A stretch of 64,000 nt of DNA, taken from assembly GCA_024761205.1 (NCBI GenBank), contig JAMASS010000020.1, positions 1-64,000 of the forward strand, read 5' to 3'. Positions 20,400 through 31,500 of this stretch are shown here, piece by piece; position 1 is the stretch's first letter; every line of letters starts with the position of its first letter. Made by a program: the position numbers and the translations under genes. Under the pieces are notes generated by a model. The model searched no databases, was not told where the DNA came from, and saw only the letters and a program-made list of their open reading frames with translations. Origin of the DNA: Limisphaerales bacterium. Its GTDB lineage: Bacteria; Verrucomicrobiota; Verrucomicrobiia; Limisphaerales; AAA164-E04.

Positions 20400-21900
20400 A
20401 CAATGTGGGACACAGCTGCGTTTGATCACGCACAGGGCTCCGTCGCTATTGGGTTAGTAATGCCTCTTTTCCAATCTAGGGCATCCTCGCCTTTTGATTA
20501 CTAGCGCAAACATGCGTTGCTCTGTTCTCCCTGCGGATTATCTTTCGGCTAGGCCATAATCTTCGAGCTAGGTCCCAAAACCAAGCACTAATGGCAATAC
20601 TGCATTTGCAAATACTAACCCCGAAATACCGCAAACTTCACTCTTCCTTTTTGCAGAAGTGGAGGAGCATTTTGGCTCGGTAATTCCTCAATATTTTGGC
20701 CATTCTCTCAAGTTTGCTTGGTCAATAAACCTGTTTATAGAGCAAAAGCTCTACAGACAGTAAACATAACGAAGGCATAACTGCGTTAGCAATACTGCTG
20801 TCGCTGGTTATAATAACGTTTATCGTAGCTCACATGGTTACAGGGGCACCCGGCATGGTCGGAGATATTAAACAAAAGGTACGGAGAGGAAGATCTCCAG
20901 TCTCCCCTCCGAATGATCAATCCTTCTTATCACCGGATGTGGGAAAACTAGGAAAATGAAAAATGGATAAGGAAATACTCGTTAGAGAAGGCCGTAAGGG
21001 GCCTGGGGTCTGGTTCACCGTTACAAACTAGACCCAAAAAAGTCATTCTCAGCACTGCCGTGCTAGGACTGAGGCTCGCCGAGAATGATCTGAACGTTTT
21101 CCATTGGCTCATGGAGAACTGTAGCCAAAATAGAGGCTAGAAGCCGGTTACTATTTGACAAGCCTCGATTAGCGTTTTGCTTTGGCCCAGGAGTGGCGCA
21201 GTTTAATTTTTGGAAAGCGATGATTTGGAGCGAGGCGGGAAAAGAGGGGATACCGGCGGCTGACCTCGCTCACCCTCTAGGATCAAGTCTGAGGGGTCAC
21301 GGGCCGGCCACACGGAACGTGTGATTGAAGCTTCCCGGCGTCCCAAGAGATTCTCCACTAGAGCCATCGAACCCTACTTTAGCGGCCTCCCGCTTGGCTC
21401 TTCCCGCGGGGAGGACAGACACCGGCTGAGACCTTGGCGACCTCGCGATGCTCCCGGAATCAATCGCATAGACCTTCCACGTATCGCATCGATTGCCCAA
21501 CCGCGCGCTACCTTCCTCTTTTTCAACCGCGGAAGATCGTCACCAAGGAAAAAAATCCATCATCTGAGCTGCGGTTCCACCATTCGCATAGGGGCTGCTA
21601 AATATACACCTCAACTGAAGGTTTTATGAAGGGCGATGTTAGCAGATATGCGCGGAGAATTAGGAACTACGGAATACCTCAAAATACCGTGAAAGAGGCT
21701 GTGATTGAAAAAGGTAAGGATAAGGAGCATTGGAAGTCGCGAGCGTGGGGAAAGCAGTGGATGATCATTACTTTGGCATGTCCGTTGTGAGGGAACCGTG
21801 CTGAGCGGACACCCTTCGCTAGCCTCATCCCACGGAAGGCATCACCAACCGCCTCCCTGCCCTCGTTGGGAACTTAAACAATTTTTGTAATCAATCAGTC
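20400..21900. other. Long stretch with no supportable gene
   Basis: Neither strand gives a recognisable motif or a long frame with protein-like composition. An 8-bp inverted repeat, TCATTCTC and GAGAATGA, brackets 21042-21089. The stretch is probably eroded sequence like 11420-15020. Confidence 0.5.
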
Positions 21901-21906
21901 ATACAG

Positions 21907-23240
21907 ATGACTAGTCTCCTAATTAAATACGACCCGAAGCAACGGCACCTGCTCGTGATCTTCACGCCGGATGCCAAAAACAATATGCTAAACCAATTTA
22001 TCGACAGCCTCCGGAGGCTGGAACGGAAGAAGTCATTATCGGTATTGCTGCTCTCGTTTGGGGGTCTATTGATGGTTGGCGCAATCGCCATGTTGAGCAG
22101 GAGGTGGGCAGCGGAGATCAGAATCTCATTTAGCATACTGTCCGAAAAGGAGATCTTCCGATCAAAGTCACCGAACGCGGCAATCGGAAGAGTCAAGAGA
22201 ATGTGGATGTACTCTGCATAGTGGATGGCGTTTTCGGGGATGGGATCCACGGAACGCCCATCGTCTGGATCATCCCAAATGGCTCAGCGGTCAAGAAAGA
22301 CGACCTTCTCGTCGAGATCGATTCAGCTTCACAGGCCGAACGCCTTGATCGTCAGATATTGGAGACCAATCGAGTGCTCGCGGCGGAAATCAAGGCAAAT
22401 ATCCATAGACAACCGGATCACTCAGAACGAAACTTTCTACTAGGAAGGCCATCTGCAAGATGTTGAGTTTCTCATTCAGGAAGCAGAAGCGAGCCGCCTA
22501 ATCAAGGAAACAAATCTGGAGGGCATGAAACAACTCTACAATCTCGGCTACCGAAGTCATGGAGAATTGGCCGAGGCCAGACTTCAATCCATGCGATCGA
22601 ATCGCCAACTGGCATCGGCAATTATCAAACGCCGCGAGTTGTTGGAATACGAATACAAGAAGCAAAAGATGAAACTCGAAGGCAAACTCGCCTCTGCAAA
22701 ACGTACTCTGAAACAAATCGAACTCGACAACAAAACCCTCCTCAAACAAGCCCAGACTGAATTGGGCGAAGCTAACGAAGATTTCACGAGAGAAAGCGAA
22801 CACTGGAGCGTTGCAAGACTATGATCGAGAACTGCAAGATCGACACTTCGCAAGACGGCTTGGTCGATTATGCCAATCGTGGCCGCTATACCTACACCGA
22901 GATCCGTCCGGGTTCCAACCTGTGCTACCGGCAAAAGATATTTACTCTGCCCAGCCTCTCCAAAATGCGGATCAAGACCGCTATTCATGAATCCGTGCTC
23001 GATCAGATCCAACCCGATCAAAGCGTTACCATCCGCATCGATACCCTGCCCAACACCGTCTAACATCATCCGGTCGTTCGCCATGCTGCCGGATCAACGT
23101 AATTTTGAGCCGTATCCCGTCCAACCTGTAAATCCATGTTTCATTTTCTCACAACCTCACTCACTTCCACGGCAACACCAGGCAACGGCCCCTTCATCAT
23201 CTGCCTCAGCATCTTTGAAACCTTGAGAAACGGTGGAATA
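21907..23240 (+). pseudogene. HlyD-family membrane fusion protein remnant
   Basis: Pieces in successive frames give, in order, a membrane anchor (SVLLLSFGGLLMVGAIAML), a biotinyl-lipoyl-like half (VDGVFGDGIHGTPIVWIIPN, GSAVKKDDLLVEIDSASQAE), a long coiled coil (MKQLYNLGYRSHGELAEARL, YEYKKQKMKLEGKLASAKRT), the second lipoyl half (ENCKIDTSQDGLVDYANRG) and a beta-barrel part (MRIKTAIHESVLDQIQPDQS). This is the adaptor of ABC or RND efflux or secretion systems, bridging inner membrane and TolC. At least four frameshifts inactivate it. A TolC remnant lies at 46.7 kb, not adjacent. Confidence 0.75.
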
Positions 23241-23289
23241 TCTCCGTAACTCGCTCCGGCAGAGATAGATCAAGTTTCGTGCATGTTTA

Positions 23290-24240
23290 ACTCAGGATCA
23301 TTGATGTGCGGCCAAAATCCAACTTCATCCAATTCCCTGGATTCCAAAACCACCGCAAATCGAGCATCAGCCACAATACAGCGAATCCTGAAGGGCATCC
23401 AATAAATCCGTGCCACGAACTCCCGGGACACCCAGAGTCAATTGGAGACAGATACTCGTACCTACTTGATTGCCAATGCAGCGCGAGTCACACCAATCAG
23501 ATATTGGAGCCGCGTTTCCGCCATGTTCCTCATTCGGTTCCGAATATTGAGCTTGATATTGATCCTTAAACGCCATCAGTCCGCGTCGGCTCGCCTAGTA
23601 GTTGAATCAAACTATTCCGAAAATTGTTCCGCTGTTGTAACCGATTCAAGGAAGGCCAACCGCCCGCCTCAGCCGCGGATCTGACTCTCATCCACCGTGA
23701 AATCGAACGGCTGATTATCCTTCGTACGAATGTATTGATGGGGTCTCGGTGGGGATTCCCAAAGCGATTTTTGGCCCATTGAGGTTCTGTTCCAAATTAT
23801 TCCACATCGAGATGAGACTCGAACGCCCGGAAAACATGCTTTGCTCCAACTGATCCACCGCGGTCTGATTGAGCGCATTCTTGACAGCAGATCACACCTC
23901 AGCTCGCGTTTGTCCAAATGTCCGTACCAGGGAAAAAAGTTTGGGGACTCGATCTCAATATAGTACTACGAAGCTCGAAGAACTACTTCCTAAAACGTGC
24001 GTAATCTCTCGCCGCATAAACGATGGTCTCGTTTCGGTCTGAATGAGCGGGTTGAGCCCGAACGTTGCGCTAGAGGAGAGACTGATTGAGGCCAAAAAGA
24101 AAATCCGAATCCAAAGCACAGCAGATTGAACCACACAGCAGCCTCGCGCAAAGACTCGAATGACGAAGACACGACACGCCGATACCCCGCAGAGGCATGA
24201 ACTCGACATAGATGGGCACCATGATCCCCGCCTCTCTTGG
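23290..24240 (-). pseudogene. Unrecognised remnant on the minus strand
   Basis: Several minus-strand pieces look protein-like (MAFKDQYQAQYSEPNEEHGG, NAAPISDWCDSRCIGNQVGT, and upstream SSLISMWNNLEQNLNGPKIA), but they are separated by stops. No family could be named. An alternative is that some of this is the 3' continuation of the HlyD gene on the plus strand. Confidence 0.3.
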
Positions 24241-24334
24241 ACAGGTTAATCTCCCCTCTTAATTACGAAACAAGGAAAACGCGAGCCAGACATGGAATAG
24301 ACTGAGACAGGATGAACAAAAGGATTGACTCACG

Positions 24335-25771
24335 CTAGAGCACCCAGCTCACGCGTGAGTGAGCCAAGTCACTCAAGGGAACAGGGGCATGTCCGCCGGC
24401 ATCGTCTCCGGCGATATGGTAATAGGCTTGGCCATCGAAGTCGGTTTCCGCCTCTTCCATAAAGGTAAACCCGGCGTTATCACCCAGACGTCGGCAACAA
24501 GATCGGCCGCTGATCGCCCAATGCCCACTCTCCTCATGCCGACGCACCTCCCACTGATTCAAGCTCTCAACGAATCGATCACCTTGCCCGAGATCCTGTA
24601 AGTAACGCACAAAAATATTGTAGCACTCCAAATTTTCATAAACCTCCGGCGAAATCCGTTCTCCGGCCATCGCGGTCAGTTCTGCGATGGTATCGATTCT
24701 CAAGCTCCGAAAGACCGTCGCTCGCGCGATCAATCCGGCTAGCCAGTCGAGTTTTGTCGGCAGATGGCCTCTGATAAAATCCTCGCCCGTGGCGATCAAT
24801 AGCTCATCTTTCTTGGTCTGTGAATAGGACTCCCAATCCTCGATTTTAACCGACAGATAGCCTTTCAACACATGCCAAAATTCGGCGAACAAGAGTTCCC
24901 GGTCACGAAGCTGGGTCATCACCAAAGGCAGAATGTCCTGAAGATGGGGATACGCCTTCCAAACATCCTTGATCTGCGAGTCCCGAAACAAGTAAATCTC
25001 AGCTTCATCCAGAATCGCATCAGCCGTTTCCGGAGCGATCGACAGTCTCGACTCGCGGGTTACCATCTCAAAGAGAGCCACACCGGCGGCAAAAATATCC
25101 GTAGCCTCAGTCAAAGCCACACCACTCTCCACATTCGATGAGTCAATTAACAACTCAGCATAGTCCGGAGTCGCGGAATACACGTATTCTTTGGTCTTAC
25201 CAACGTGACGCGGGGTAAAGAACGCTCCTAGATCCACGAAACGCACACTGCCATCCGAAAGCCTCAAGACGTTCTCCGGCTTAAAGTCAATCACAACGAT
25301 GTTGTTGTCATGAAATCGTTCCAGTATCCCCAGCGTTTCAAAAACAACCCGACGAAACTCATGCACCCATTCATCCGTATACCCTCCTTTCATCGCAGCG
25401 TCACACCATTCCTGAAGGTCCTGACCTTCCAGGAATTCCATACCGACATAAGCAAACTTGCGTTCGAAATCAAGACTGGCGCCATAGTACTTCGGCACGG
25501 ATTCACGCAAGGCTCGATAAGGGGCAATCTCCTCGAAATTGGCCACCTCCAACTCGTACGCCACGTACGGGCCGTAACTCACCTCCTCAGGATTCCCACA
25601 CCCAAGATCAAAGATCTTAACCACGATTTCCGGATGGTCCGTTCGGTAAACCGCCGTTTCCGAGCCAGCCCGCAATGCAGTGCTTAACGTCACAGAACCC
25701 ACCTCAGCAAACCGAAGTTCAATGCCTGAATACTTGATCCCTAACGCCCCGGCCTGTTCCGTTACCGACAT
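24335..25771 (-). CDS. Serine/threonine kinase-like protein with altered catalytic motifs
   Basis: About 478 residues. The N-terminal half has a protein kinase fold: VVKIF with K52 (ATP-binding lysine), VGMEFLEGQDL (hinge), VVIDFKPENVL at 160-169 where the usual H-R-D is V-I-D but D162, K164 and N167 are kept, and VDLGAFF with D180 (D-L-G in place of D-F-G). The C-terminal half (from about residue 300) has no recognised domain. Kinase activity is plausible since K, catalytic D, N and metal D remain. ATG 25771 is preferred because an extension to 25933 has no kinase features; no Shine-Dalgarno sequence is seen at either. No phosphatase or partner is adjacent. Intact inside a decayed area. Confidence 0.8.
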   Translation of the reverse strand: MSVTEQAGALGIKYSGIELRFAEVGSVTLSTALRAGSETAVYRTDHPEIVVKIFDLGCGNPEEVSYGPYVAYELEVANFEEIAPYRALRESVPKYYGASLDFERKFAYVGMEFLEGQDLQEWCDAAMKGGYTDEWVHEFRRVVFETLGILERFHDNNIVVIDFKPENVLRLSDGSVRFVDLGAFFTPRHVGKTKEYVYSATPDYAELLIDSSNVESGVALTEATDIFAAGVALFEMVTRESRLSIAPETADAILDEAEIYLFRDSQIKDVWKAYPHLQDILPLVMTQLRDRELLFAEFWHVLKGYLSVKIEDWESYSQTKKDELLIATGEDFIRGHLPTKLDWLAGLIARATVFRSLRIDTIAELTAMAGERISPEVYENLECYNIFVRYLQDLGQGDRFVESLNQWEVRRHEESGHWAISGRSCCRRLGDNAGFTFMEEAETDFDGQAYYHIAGDDAGGHAPVPLSDLAHSRVSWVL

Positions 25772-25933
25772 AACTTGGGGAAGGTTAAGAAACACTAGAG
25801 ACGTTTTACTGGAAAATAAAGCGCAAAAGAAATCGGCAGCAAAGAGGTGGGGCGAGAGTCTCTCGAGCCGTCCTCCTTCGCTGGACTCCAAAGGATGGAA
25901 AGCCCTTGCCATGGCGTGATTGGCGAAAGGCAC

Positions 25934-26319
25934 CCCTTAATACCAGGGCTTTGATCTAGGCGGTAACGGCTCGCCGAGTCTCGCCACACCTCAACAGCAA
26001 TCACATCCAGCAACAAAACGCACCTCAATAACAACGCGACATGAGTCACCAAAGGCGACTCCCATCGACCTCTTCAGGCTCTGATCTGGATATATAGCCG
26101 TTCTCTCTACCGCTCGGCATACAATCCCTTATGAATCTCAGCAATCCGTTCGTCAGCACAAACACCGCACGCCCTTCCTGTGCCACAGGATCCTTGTACA
26201 CCTTGATCATGGCAACTGGGCTTCTTGCTTGAACCCATGGCCAAGCAAGTGCCAACGCCTCGTTGAAGTCATCTAAGAACAAACCTATCTATCTAAACGT
26301 TCCTTGGCCAGCGATCCCG
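25934..26319. other. Mostly empty stretch with one unrecognised short frame
   Basis: Minus-strand 26282-26046 reads MFLDDFNEALALAWPWVQAR, SPVAMIKVYKDPVAQEGRAV and more for 78 codons. It is protein-like but matches nothing I know and lacks a clear ribosome binding site. It may be a small gene or the tail of a decayed one. Confidence 0.3.
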
Positions 26320-26815
26320 GATCGGTCGTTTTGCGGCGTCTCACGAGTGCCGAGTACAACTACCTGACCTAAAACCTTACTGGTCTCAACCTCAATCTAG
26401 ATCGATTGATTGTGAGTGATGCAATTAGCGGAGAGGGATATTCAAACGTAGGCGAAGTCCAATTCGTACAAGATGCAACAGTCGAACACTATCTTGAAGC
26501 CGCCAAAACCGTGGCGTCCCACACCCCATCCGGGCAAAACCGACCAAGAACTCGCCGCTATCGTCGCATCCAAGATATCTATCGAATCAATGGTTTTCGC
26601 AAAGGTGTGAAAGCCTTTGGGCTGGAACAATATCCCAAGGCTTCTACAAGGGGCCTGGCGGCACCGACATCTCAAAGCCCTTGAGGAAGATCATCTCAGT
26701 CCCGAAACGCTAGCGGACCAAGAATATCTCGAGCCCCTTTTCCTCCAACATGTCCGGTCCGTTTTGAACGCCCCTGCATTGCCGTTTCCGATTACCGAAA
26801 TCGTCATCCCAGGCG
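26320..26815 (+). pseudogene. DUF1587/DUF1592 planctomycete cytochrome-family remnant
   Basis: Reading EYNYLT, stop, NLTGLNLNLDRL, then SDAISGEGYSNVGEVQFVQD and ATVEHYLEAAKTVASH gives the DUF1587 and linker region. After frameshifts come RRIQDIYRINGFRKGVKAFG, LEQYPKA and VRSVLNAPALPFPITEIV, typical of DUF1592-type proteins. The downstream catalytic-domain order is cut off by a junction near 26815, after which a DUF1552 gene end follows. Family proteins are large secreted multidomain proteins, often with a heme-binding domain; function unknown. Confidence 0.65.
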
Positions 26816-26819
26816 GATC

Positions 26820-27070
26820 ACATGCCCGTTCTCATCGCTGAAGGCAGCGAGAGTGCCTTACAGCCCGGTCGGATTCTCAACTACCACGACCAGAGTGACA
26901 AAAACCGCTACGCTTGCAGTCTCTACCTCTCCCTCCTCAATAAGATGGGCGTTACTCTTCTCAGCTTCGGCGATATCGACCACCGTCTGCAGTGGATCCA
27001 GTGCTCGGAAATCAGTCCCCCCCGAATTCAGCGCGACGTCGAACTCCGAGTCTTGGGGCTCCGCTAGACC
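26820..27070 (+). pseudogene. DUF1552 protein, 3' remnant
   Basis: The piece MPVLIAEGSESALQPGRILN, YHDQSDKNRYACSLYLSLLN, KMGVTLLSFGD is the C-terminal end of DUF1552 proteins, where LPVLIAG, a GR-bearing loop, SLYLSLLNKMGV and SFGD are standard. Everything N-terminal is missing. DUF1552 genes normally follow DUF1592 genes directly, so a deletion between the two explains the arrangement. Confidence 0.65.
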
Positions 27071-27173
27071 CGTGGGCAACGCCTTGGGGGGAACCGCCAC
27101 ACTCTCCAAGACACGCTACCGCACCACTTAAGATTTCCGATAATCCATCAGTTCCCTCAACCCCACAATCGGT

Positions 27174-27938
27174 TTAAAACGAGCCATATGACTCCATGTC
27201 CATCACTCGCTTCAGATACGAGCGATCTCCCAGGGTGCTGACAAAATAGGACCGTTCGGCTTCGCTCCAGGTGAAAGTCGCCCAGCGGTCTACTTGTTCA
27301 AATTTCGGAATCACCGACGTCGGAGCATCCTCCGCATCCATCGGACCCAGAATAAAAAGGTGCACCACTTCTTGCTCGATATCGAAACAAATGAGCGCCA
27401 CCTCCTGATCGTGCCAATCAATCATCTGGCATCCAATTCCCGGATGCTTCGCTAGGGCAGCAGGAATCTTAAAGTTTGCAAACCCATGTTTGCTCTTCAG
27501 GTATTCGCGAATTTCATCGGGATCTTCACTCTGCATTTCGAGAACAAAAAACCGAGAAAGGTAGTTCCCCATATCAAGCTTGAGTGCTGCATAGGTTTTC
27601 GGTCCGGCCGGTTCAAAACGGTTGAGGTAAAAAGCGATGGGCGTGAGCAACAGCAGGACAGCCACAGCGATGGCTAGAGTATGCTTGAAGGCCCAACGGT
27701 GTTGAACTTGGTGTTCGAGTTTTCCCATCAGGATCCGAGCTTTCAGATCTTTGGGAACGGGTATTTCCTGAAATTTCTCGCTCAAGGCTTTGGAACCTTC
27801 TTGCTGGCGGAAGAACCATGATTGAAGCTCAGGATCAATTCTGGCTAAAGACAATGCCTCCGCAAAGTGCGGGTCCTCTGCATCCCTTCCGCTCGGCCGA
27901 TAGGATTGCAGCAAATATTTTGCTTCTTCTTTGTCCAT
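27174..27938 (-). CDS. Putative anti-sigma factor (single-pass membrane protein)
   Basis: 254 residues: an N-terminal cytoplasmic part of about 80 residues, one membrane segment at 86-105 (HTLAIAVAVLLLLTPIAFYL), and an external part of about 145 residues. It has no cysteine-histidine zinc motif of the ZAS type. The role is inferred from position: its ATG lies one base after the stop of the ECF sigma gene (TAG-T-ATG), so the two are almost certainly translated together, and a one-pass topology is the rule for partners that hold ECF sigma factors at the membrane. Intact. The signal sensed is unknown. Confidence 0.75.
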   Translation of the reverse strand: MDKEEAKYLLQSYRPSGRDAEDPHFAEALSLARIDPELQSWFFRQQEGSKALSEKFQEIPVPKDLKARILMGKLEHQVQHRWAFKHTLAIAVAVLLLLTPIAFYLNRFEPAGPKTYAALKLDMGNYLSRFFVLEMQSEDPDEIREYLKSKHGFANFKIPAALAKHPGIGCQMIDWHDQEVALICFDIEQEVVHLFILGPMDAEDAPTSVIPKFEQVDRWATFTWSEAERSYFVSTLGDRSYLKRVMDMESYGSF

Positions 27939-27939
27939 A

Positions 27940-28488
27940 CTACAGGCCTTGATTCTTTTGTTGCGGGGAGAGCGGAACGATCTTGGCTTTGCTCTCGCCT
28001 TCGCATTCGGTCAACAACTTCAACAATTGGTTGCGACCCCGGGATATTCGGGACATCACCGTCCCAATGGGGATCTCAAGGATTTCGGCGATTTCTTTAT
28101 AGGAGTAATCTTCGAGATGAAATAAGACTAATGGTACCCGGAAAAGTTCGTCGATTCTTTCCAAGGCGGCGACCGCCACACTGGCGTCAATTCGGTTCAC
28201 TACGTCCGCCGTCACGGTCGGGATCTCGGACTCCGCAATATCGACTCCGTAGTGAGGATGACTCTTCTCAAACCGCCTCGTGCTGAGAAACTCCCGATGA
28301 AGCGTCGTGAAGAGCCAGGCTTTTAGTTTCTTCGGATCACGGAGTTGGTGCCCCTTGATGGCCCACTTGTAAAATGTTTGTTGCGTCAGATCAGAGGCGT
28401 TCGCCACGTTGTGAGTCAGCGTGAGGGCAAAGCGGTACAGCATGGTGTAGTGCTTATCGACGATCTCTTCGAAGTCCAGCTCTGCCAT
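27940..28488 (-). CDS. ECF-type RNA polymerase sigma factor
   Basis: 182 residues with region 2 (FEEIVDKHYTMLYRFALTLT, DLTQQTFYKWAIKG, LKAWLFTTLHREFLSTRR) and region 4 (VPLVLFHLEDYSYKEIAEIL, EIPIGTVMSRISRGRNQLLK, a helix-turn-helix that reads the -35 element). There is no region 3, as in ECF factors. It recruits RNA polymerase to a small regulon in response to an envelope signal, under control of the anti-sigma gene immediately downstream. The spondin repeat gene lies 75 bases upstream on the same strand and may be in the same transcript or a target, which is inference. Intact. Confidence 0.92.
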   Translation of the reverse strand: MAELDFEEIVDKHYTMLYRFALTLTHNVANASDLTQQTFYKWAIKGHQLRDPKKLKAWLFTTLHREFLSTRRFEKSHPHYGVDIAESEIPTVTADVVNRIDASVAVAALERIDELFRVPLVLFHLEDYSYKEIAEILEIPIGTVMSRISRGRNQLLKLLTECEGESKAKIVPLSPQQKNQGL

Positions 28489-28562
28489 GCGTTGTTTTCT
28501 TTTCCTGTGGTGTATTCAGTATCGCGTGCCGCTCACCACTGATTCAAATGCCGAATGCTTGC

Positions 28563-31500
28563 CTACTCGATTCGTGTGAATACGAACTGTCCCAACGGCG
28601 GAAGCCCCAGCGACCCATCAAGCGGCGGGTTCTCGAGACGCGTGATCACTCCCTGAGGCAGTGTATCCTGATCCTCTGACGTATAAGTCACCCCACTGTC
28701 GGTACCTGCATCATAGGCAAACAAATCCACACTGAGTTCATTCACCCAATCACCGTTGACAAGGAGACTCAGTCCGTGAACACCAACAAACCAATCAGGG
28801 CTCGGGGCCACCATGGACACCAAACTCACCAGCGGATGACTCTGGGTAGCCTCAAACTCCAGAGACACACTACCAGGTGACTGCCCGATCCCACCACCCG
28901 AAAGCAAGTTCTGAGCAGTCCCCATAGCCGTATAGGTTTGAATCTCTGAGTCGAGTAGGGATTTGCCGCCGGTTTCCGCCATGTTCTCGATGCCAGGCGT
29001 GGCCGTTCCGCCGGGTTCCCAGAAGACCAAATCCTCATTGTGAGTCGCTCCGATCAACCCGGAAAAGTGAGGGTTACTCGGAAAATCCGTCGGATGCAGA
29101 GAGGGACTCCACATCGCGTTGAAGACGACGGAAAACCGCGCCGTTTCAGATGGGAATGCGGAGCCTTCAATGATTCTCAGAAACTGCTGATCGCCCGAGC
29201 TCTCAAACGTGGCCGTTCGATCGCTGGTGCTCAAAAGACTTTCCCATGTATCTCCGGCCACCTCCGAGCGACCCTGCACCGTAAACGGTGCTCGCCCTCC
29301 GGACCACGTCAGCGTGATATTATTACCGTCTATGGAAATGCTTTCAATCCGGATGCCCTCGCCTAGCGATAGCTGCAAGGGTTGGTTTCCCGGGGCGTTG
29401 ATACTGGCATCGGCAAACCCCTCCTGATCGACAACGCCCCCAGTCCCGGACTCATTGAAGCCGGGATGAACAGACACCGTGCCGTTTTCGGTGGTCCCTG
29501 TATTGGGTGCGCTCTGAGCAAGAAACGCCGTGTTCTCCGGAACCTCGTCGTTAACCTCGGTGCCCGCGTCGTAGACTCGAAGATTGGCAATGATGATCCG
29601 CTCTCGGAGAAGATTCCCTCGATTGTCGAAGATAGGATAAGCCTTTGGATCGCTGTTCCCAACAAAGGCATCGTTACTTGGAATCACCATGGAGGCGAAG
29701 CTGAGATAGCGATCCTTGGAATCATTCGCATCCAGCATCAACGTGATGGAAGCGGATTCTCCCGGTGCGAATGGCGGAATCATGCCCCCACTGATTACCG
29801 TCGTTTCGGTAGATCCGGCGCCACTTTCTTGGAAAAGTCGGCTAATCGGTGCGGTATCTCCGTCTTCCGCCAATCGTTCGAGTTCCGGAGAGGCAGCTTC
29901 CCCGATGTCAAACAAATCAAAGGAACCATTGTGAACACCAATCCAAACCGGCGTTTGAAAAGTGCCACTTTCCGAAGAGCCGTTCCGAAAAGTGATCGAC
30001 ACCAAAGTCGGTCTTGGCTCGACCTTGCGCACGGTGATACGTGCAATGTTATACCCCGCCACCGTGAAGTCTGCGCCGCTGAACTGATCATCCGCAAGAA
30101 TGCCACCCTCAGACACGGGCTTGAATCCCGGGTGGTCAGTGTTGACTCCGTTCTCATCGTCACCGGTGTTCGGAGCCGCTTGACCAAAGAAGGCGGTGTT
30201 CGCCGACAATTCGTCATTGATCTCAGTGCCTGCGTCATTGACCTCACTGCCTGTGACCGTAATTTCAGCACCCACAAACTCGCCATTTTCATCAAACAAC
30301 GGATGCGCCATCGGATTGCCGTTGGCCACATAGGCATCGTTACTCGGAATGACCATGGCGGCGTAGCTGAAGTGCTGATTCAAAGAAGTATTGGCATCAA
30401 GGGTGAATCGCTTACTCGTGCTAGCGCCTGGAGCGATGGGGCCAATGGCAGCGAGTGTGCCCTCAATGGCACCACTGCCTGAAGCAAAGAATTCTTCAGC
30501 TAAGACGGTCGGATCCCCGTCTTCTGCGATGCGTTCAATTCCTGGTGATGAAGGCGACCCACTGTCGTAGGAATCAAAACCGCCATTGTGAAAACCCACC
30601 CAGAGCGGAGTCAGATAGGTGCCATTTTCCGGGGCCAGGTTTTCGACAATCACTTCGACATTGATGGGTTCGGGCGCAACGCGTCCGACCTTGATGCGGG
30701 CGACTCCATATCCCTCGGCCGTGAAATCGGCATTGGTAAATCGAGCATCGGCGAGAATGCCGCCTTCGCTGGCTGGTTTGAAGCCCTGGTGATCTTGATT
30801 GACACCATTCTCAGCGGTTCCGGTATTGGGCGCGATTTGACCGAAAAAGGCGGTGTTCTCAGGGAGCTCGTCGTTCACCTCGGTCCCTGCATCGTTGATC
30901 GCACTACCAAGAATCTCGAACTCCGCGCCCAAGAAATTGCCCTGACTATCAAATACGGCGTGCGCCATGGGATTGCCATTAGCAATATAGGCGTCGTTGC
31001 TCGGAATCACCATTGAGGCATACGAAAAGTAGCGACTCGACAAAGAATTTGCATCGACGATAAACCGTTTTGACGTGCTGGCCCCCGGAGCGATTGGGCC
31101 GATGGCGTTCAAGATCCCTTCGACCGTACCAGCGGCACTGGACAGAAACTCCTGTGCCAGCACTGCCGGATTCCCGTCCTCGGCGAGGCGTTCGATGCCT
31201 TCAGAGGATGCCGAGCCTCTATCGTAGGAATCAAAGCCACCGTCGTGAAAACCTACCCACAGTGGGGTGAGAAAGGTGCCAGTCTCAGGCGCGAGGCTCT
31301 CGATGGTGACTTCAACCTCAACCGGCCGTGGAATCACCTGTTCAACCCGAATTCGTGCGATCTGGTAACCGCTTGCAGTAAAATCTGCGTTTGCGAACAT
31401 TGGATCGGCAAGAATCCCACCCTCACTCGCGGGCTTGAAGCCGGGATGGTTTCGAGTGACACCGTTTTCAGGCGTTCCCGTATTAGGTGCGGCTTGACCG

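Noticed and set aside
29382-30482. A 366-codon open frame on the plus strand
   Set aside because: It is the opposite strand of the Spondin repeat gene and repeats with its period; composition is not protein-like and there is no start context.
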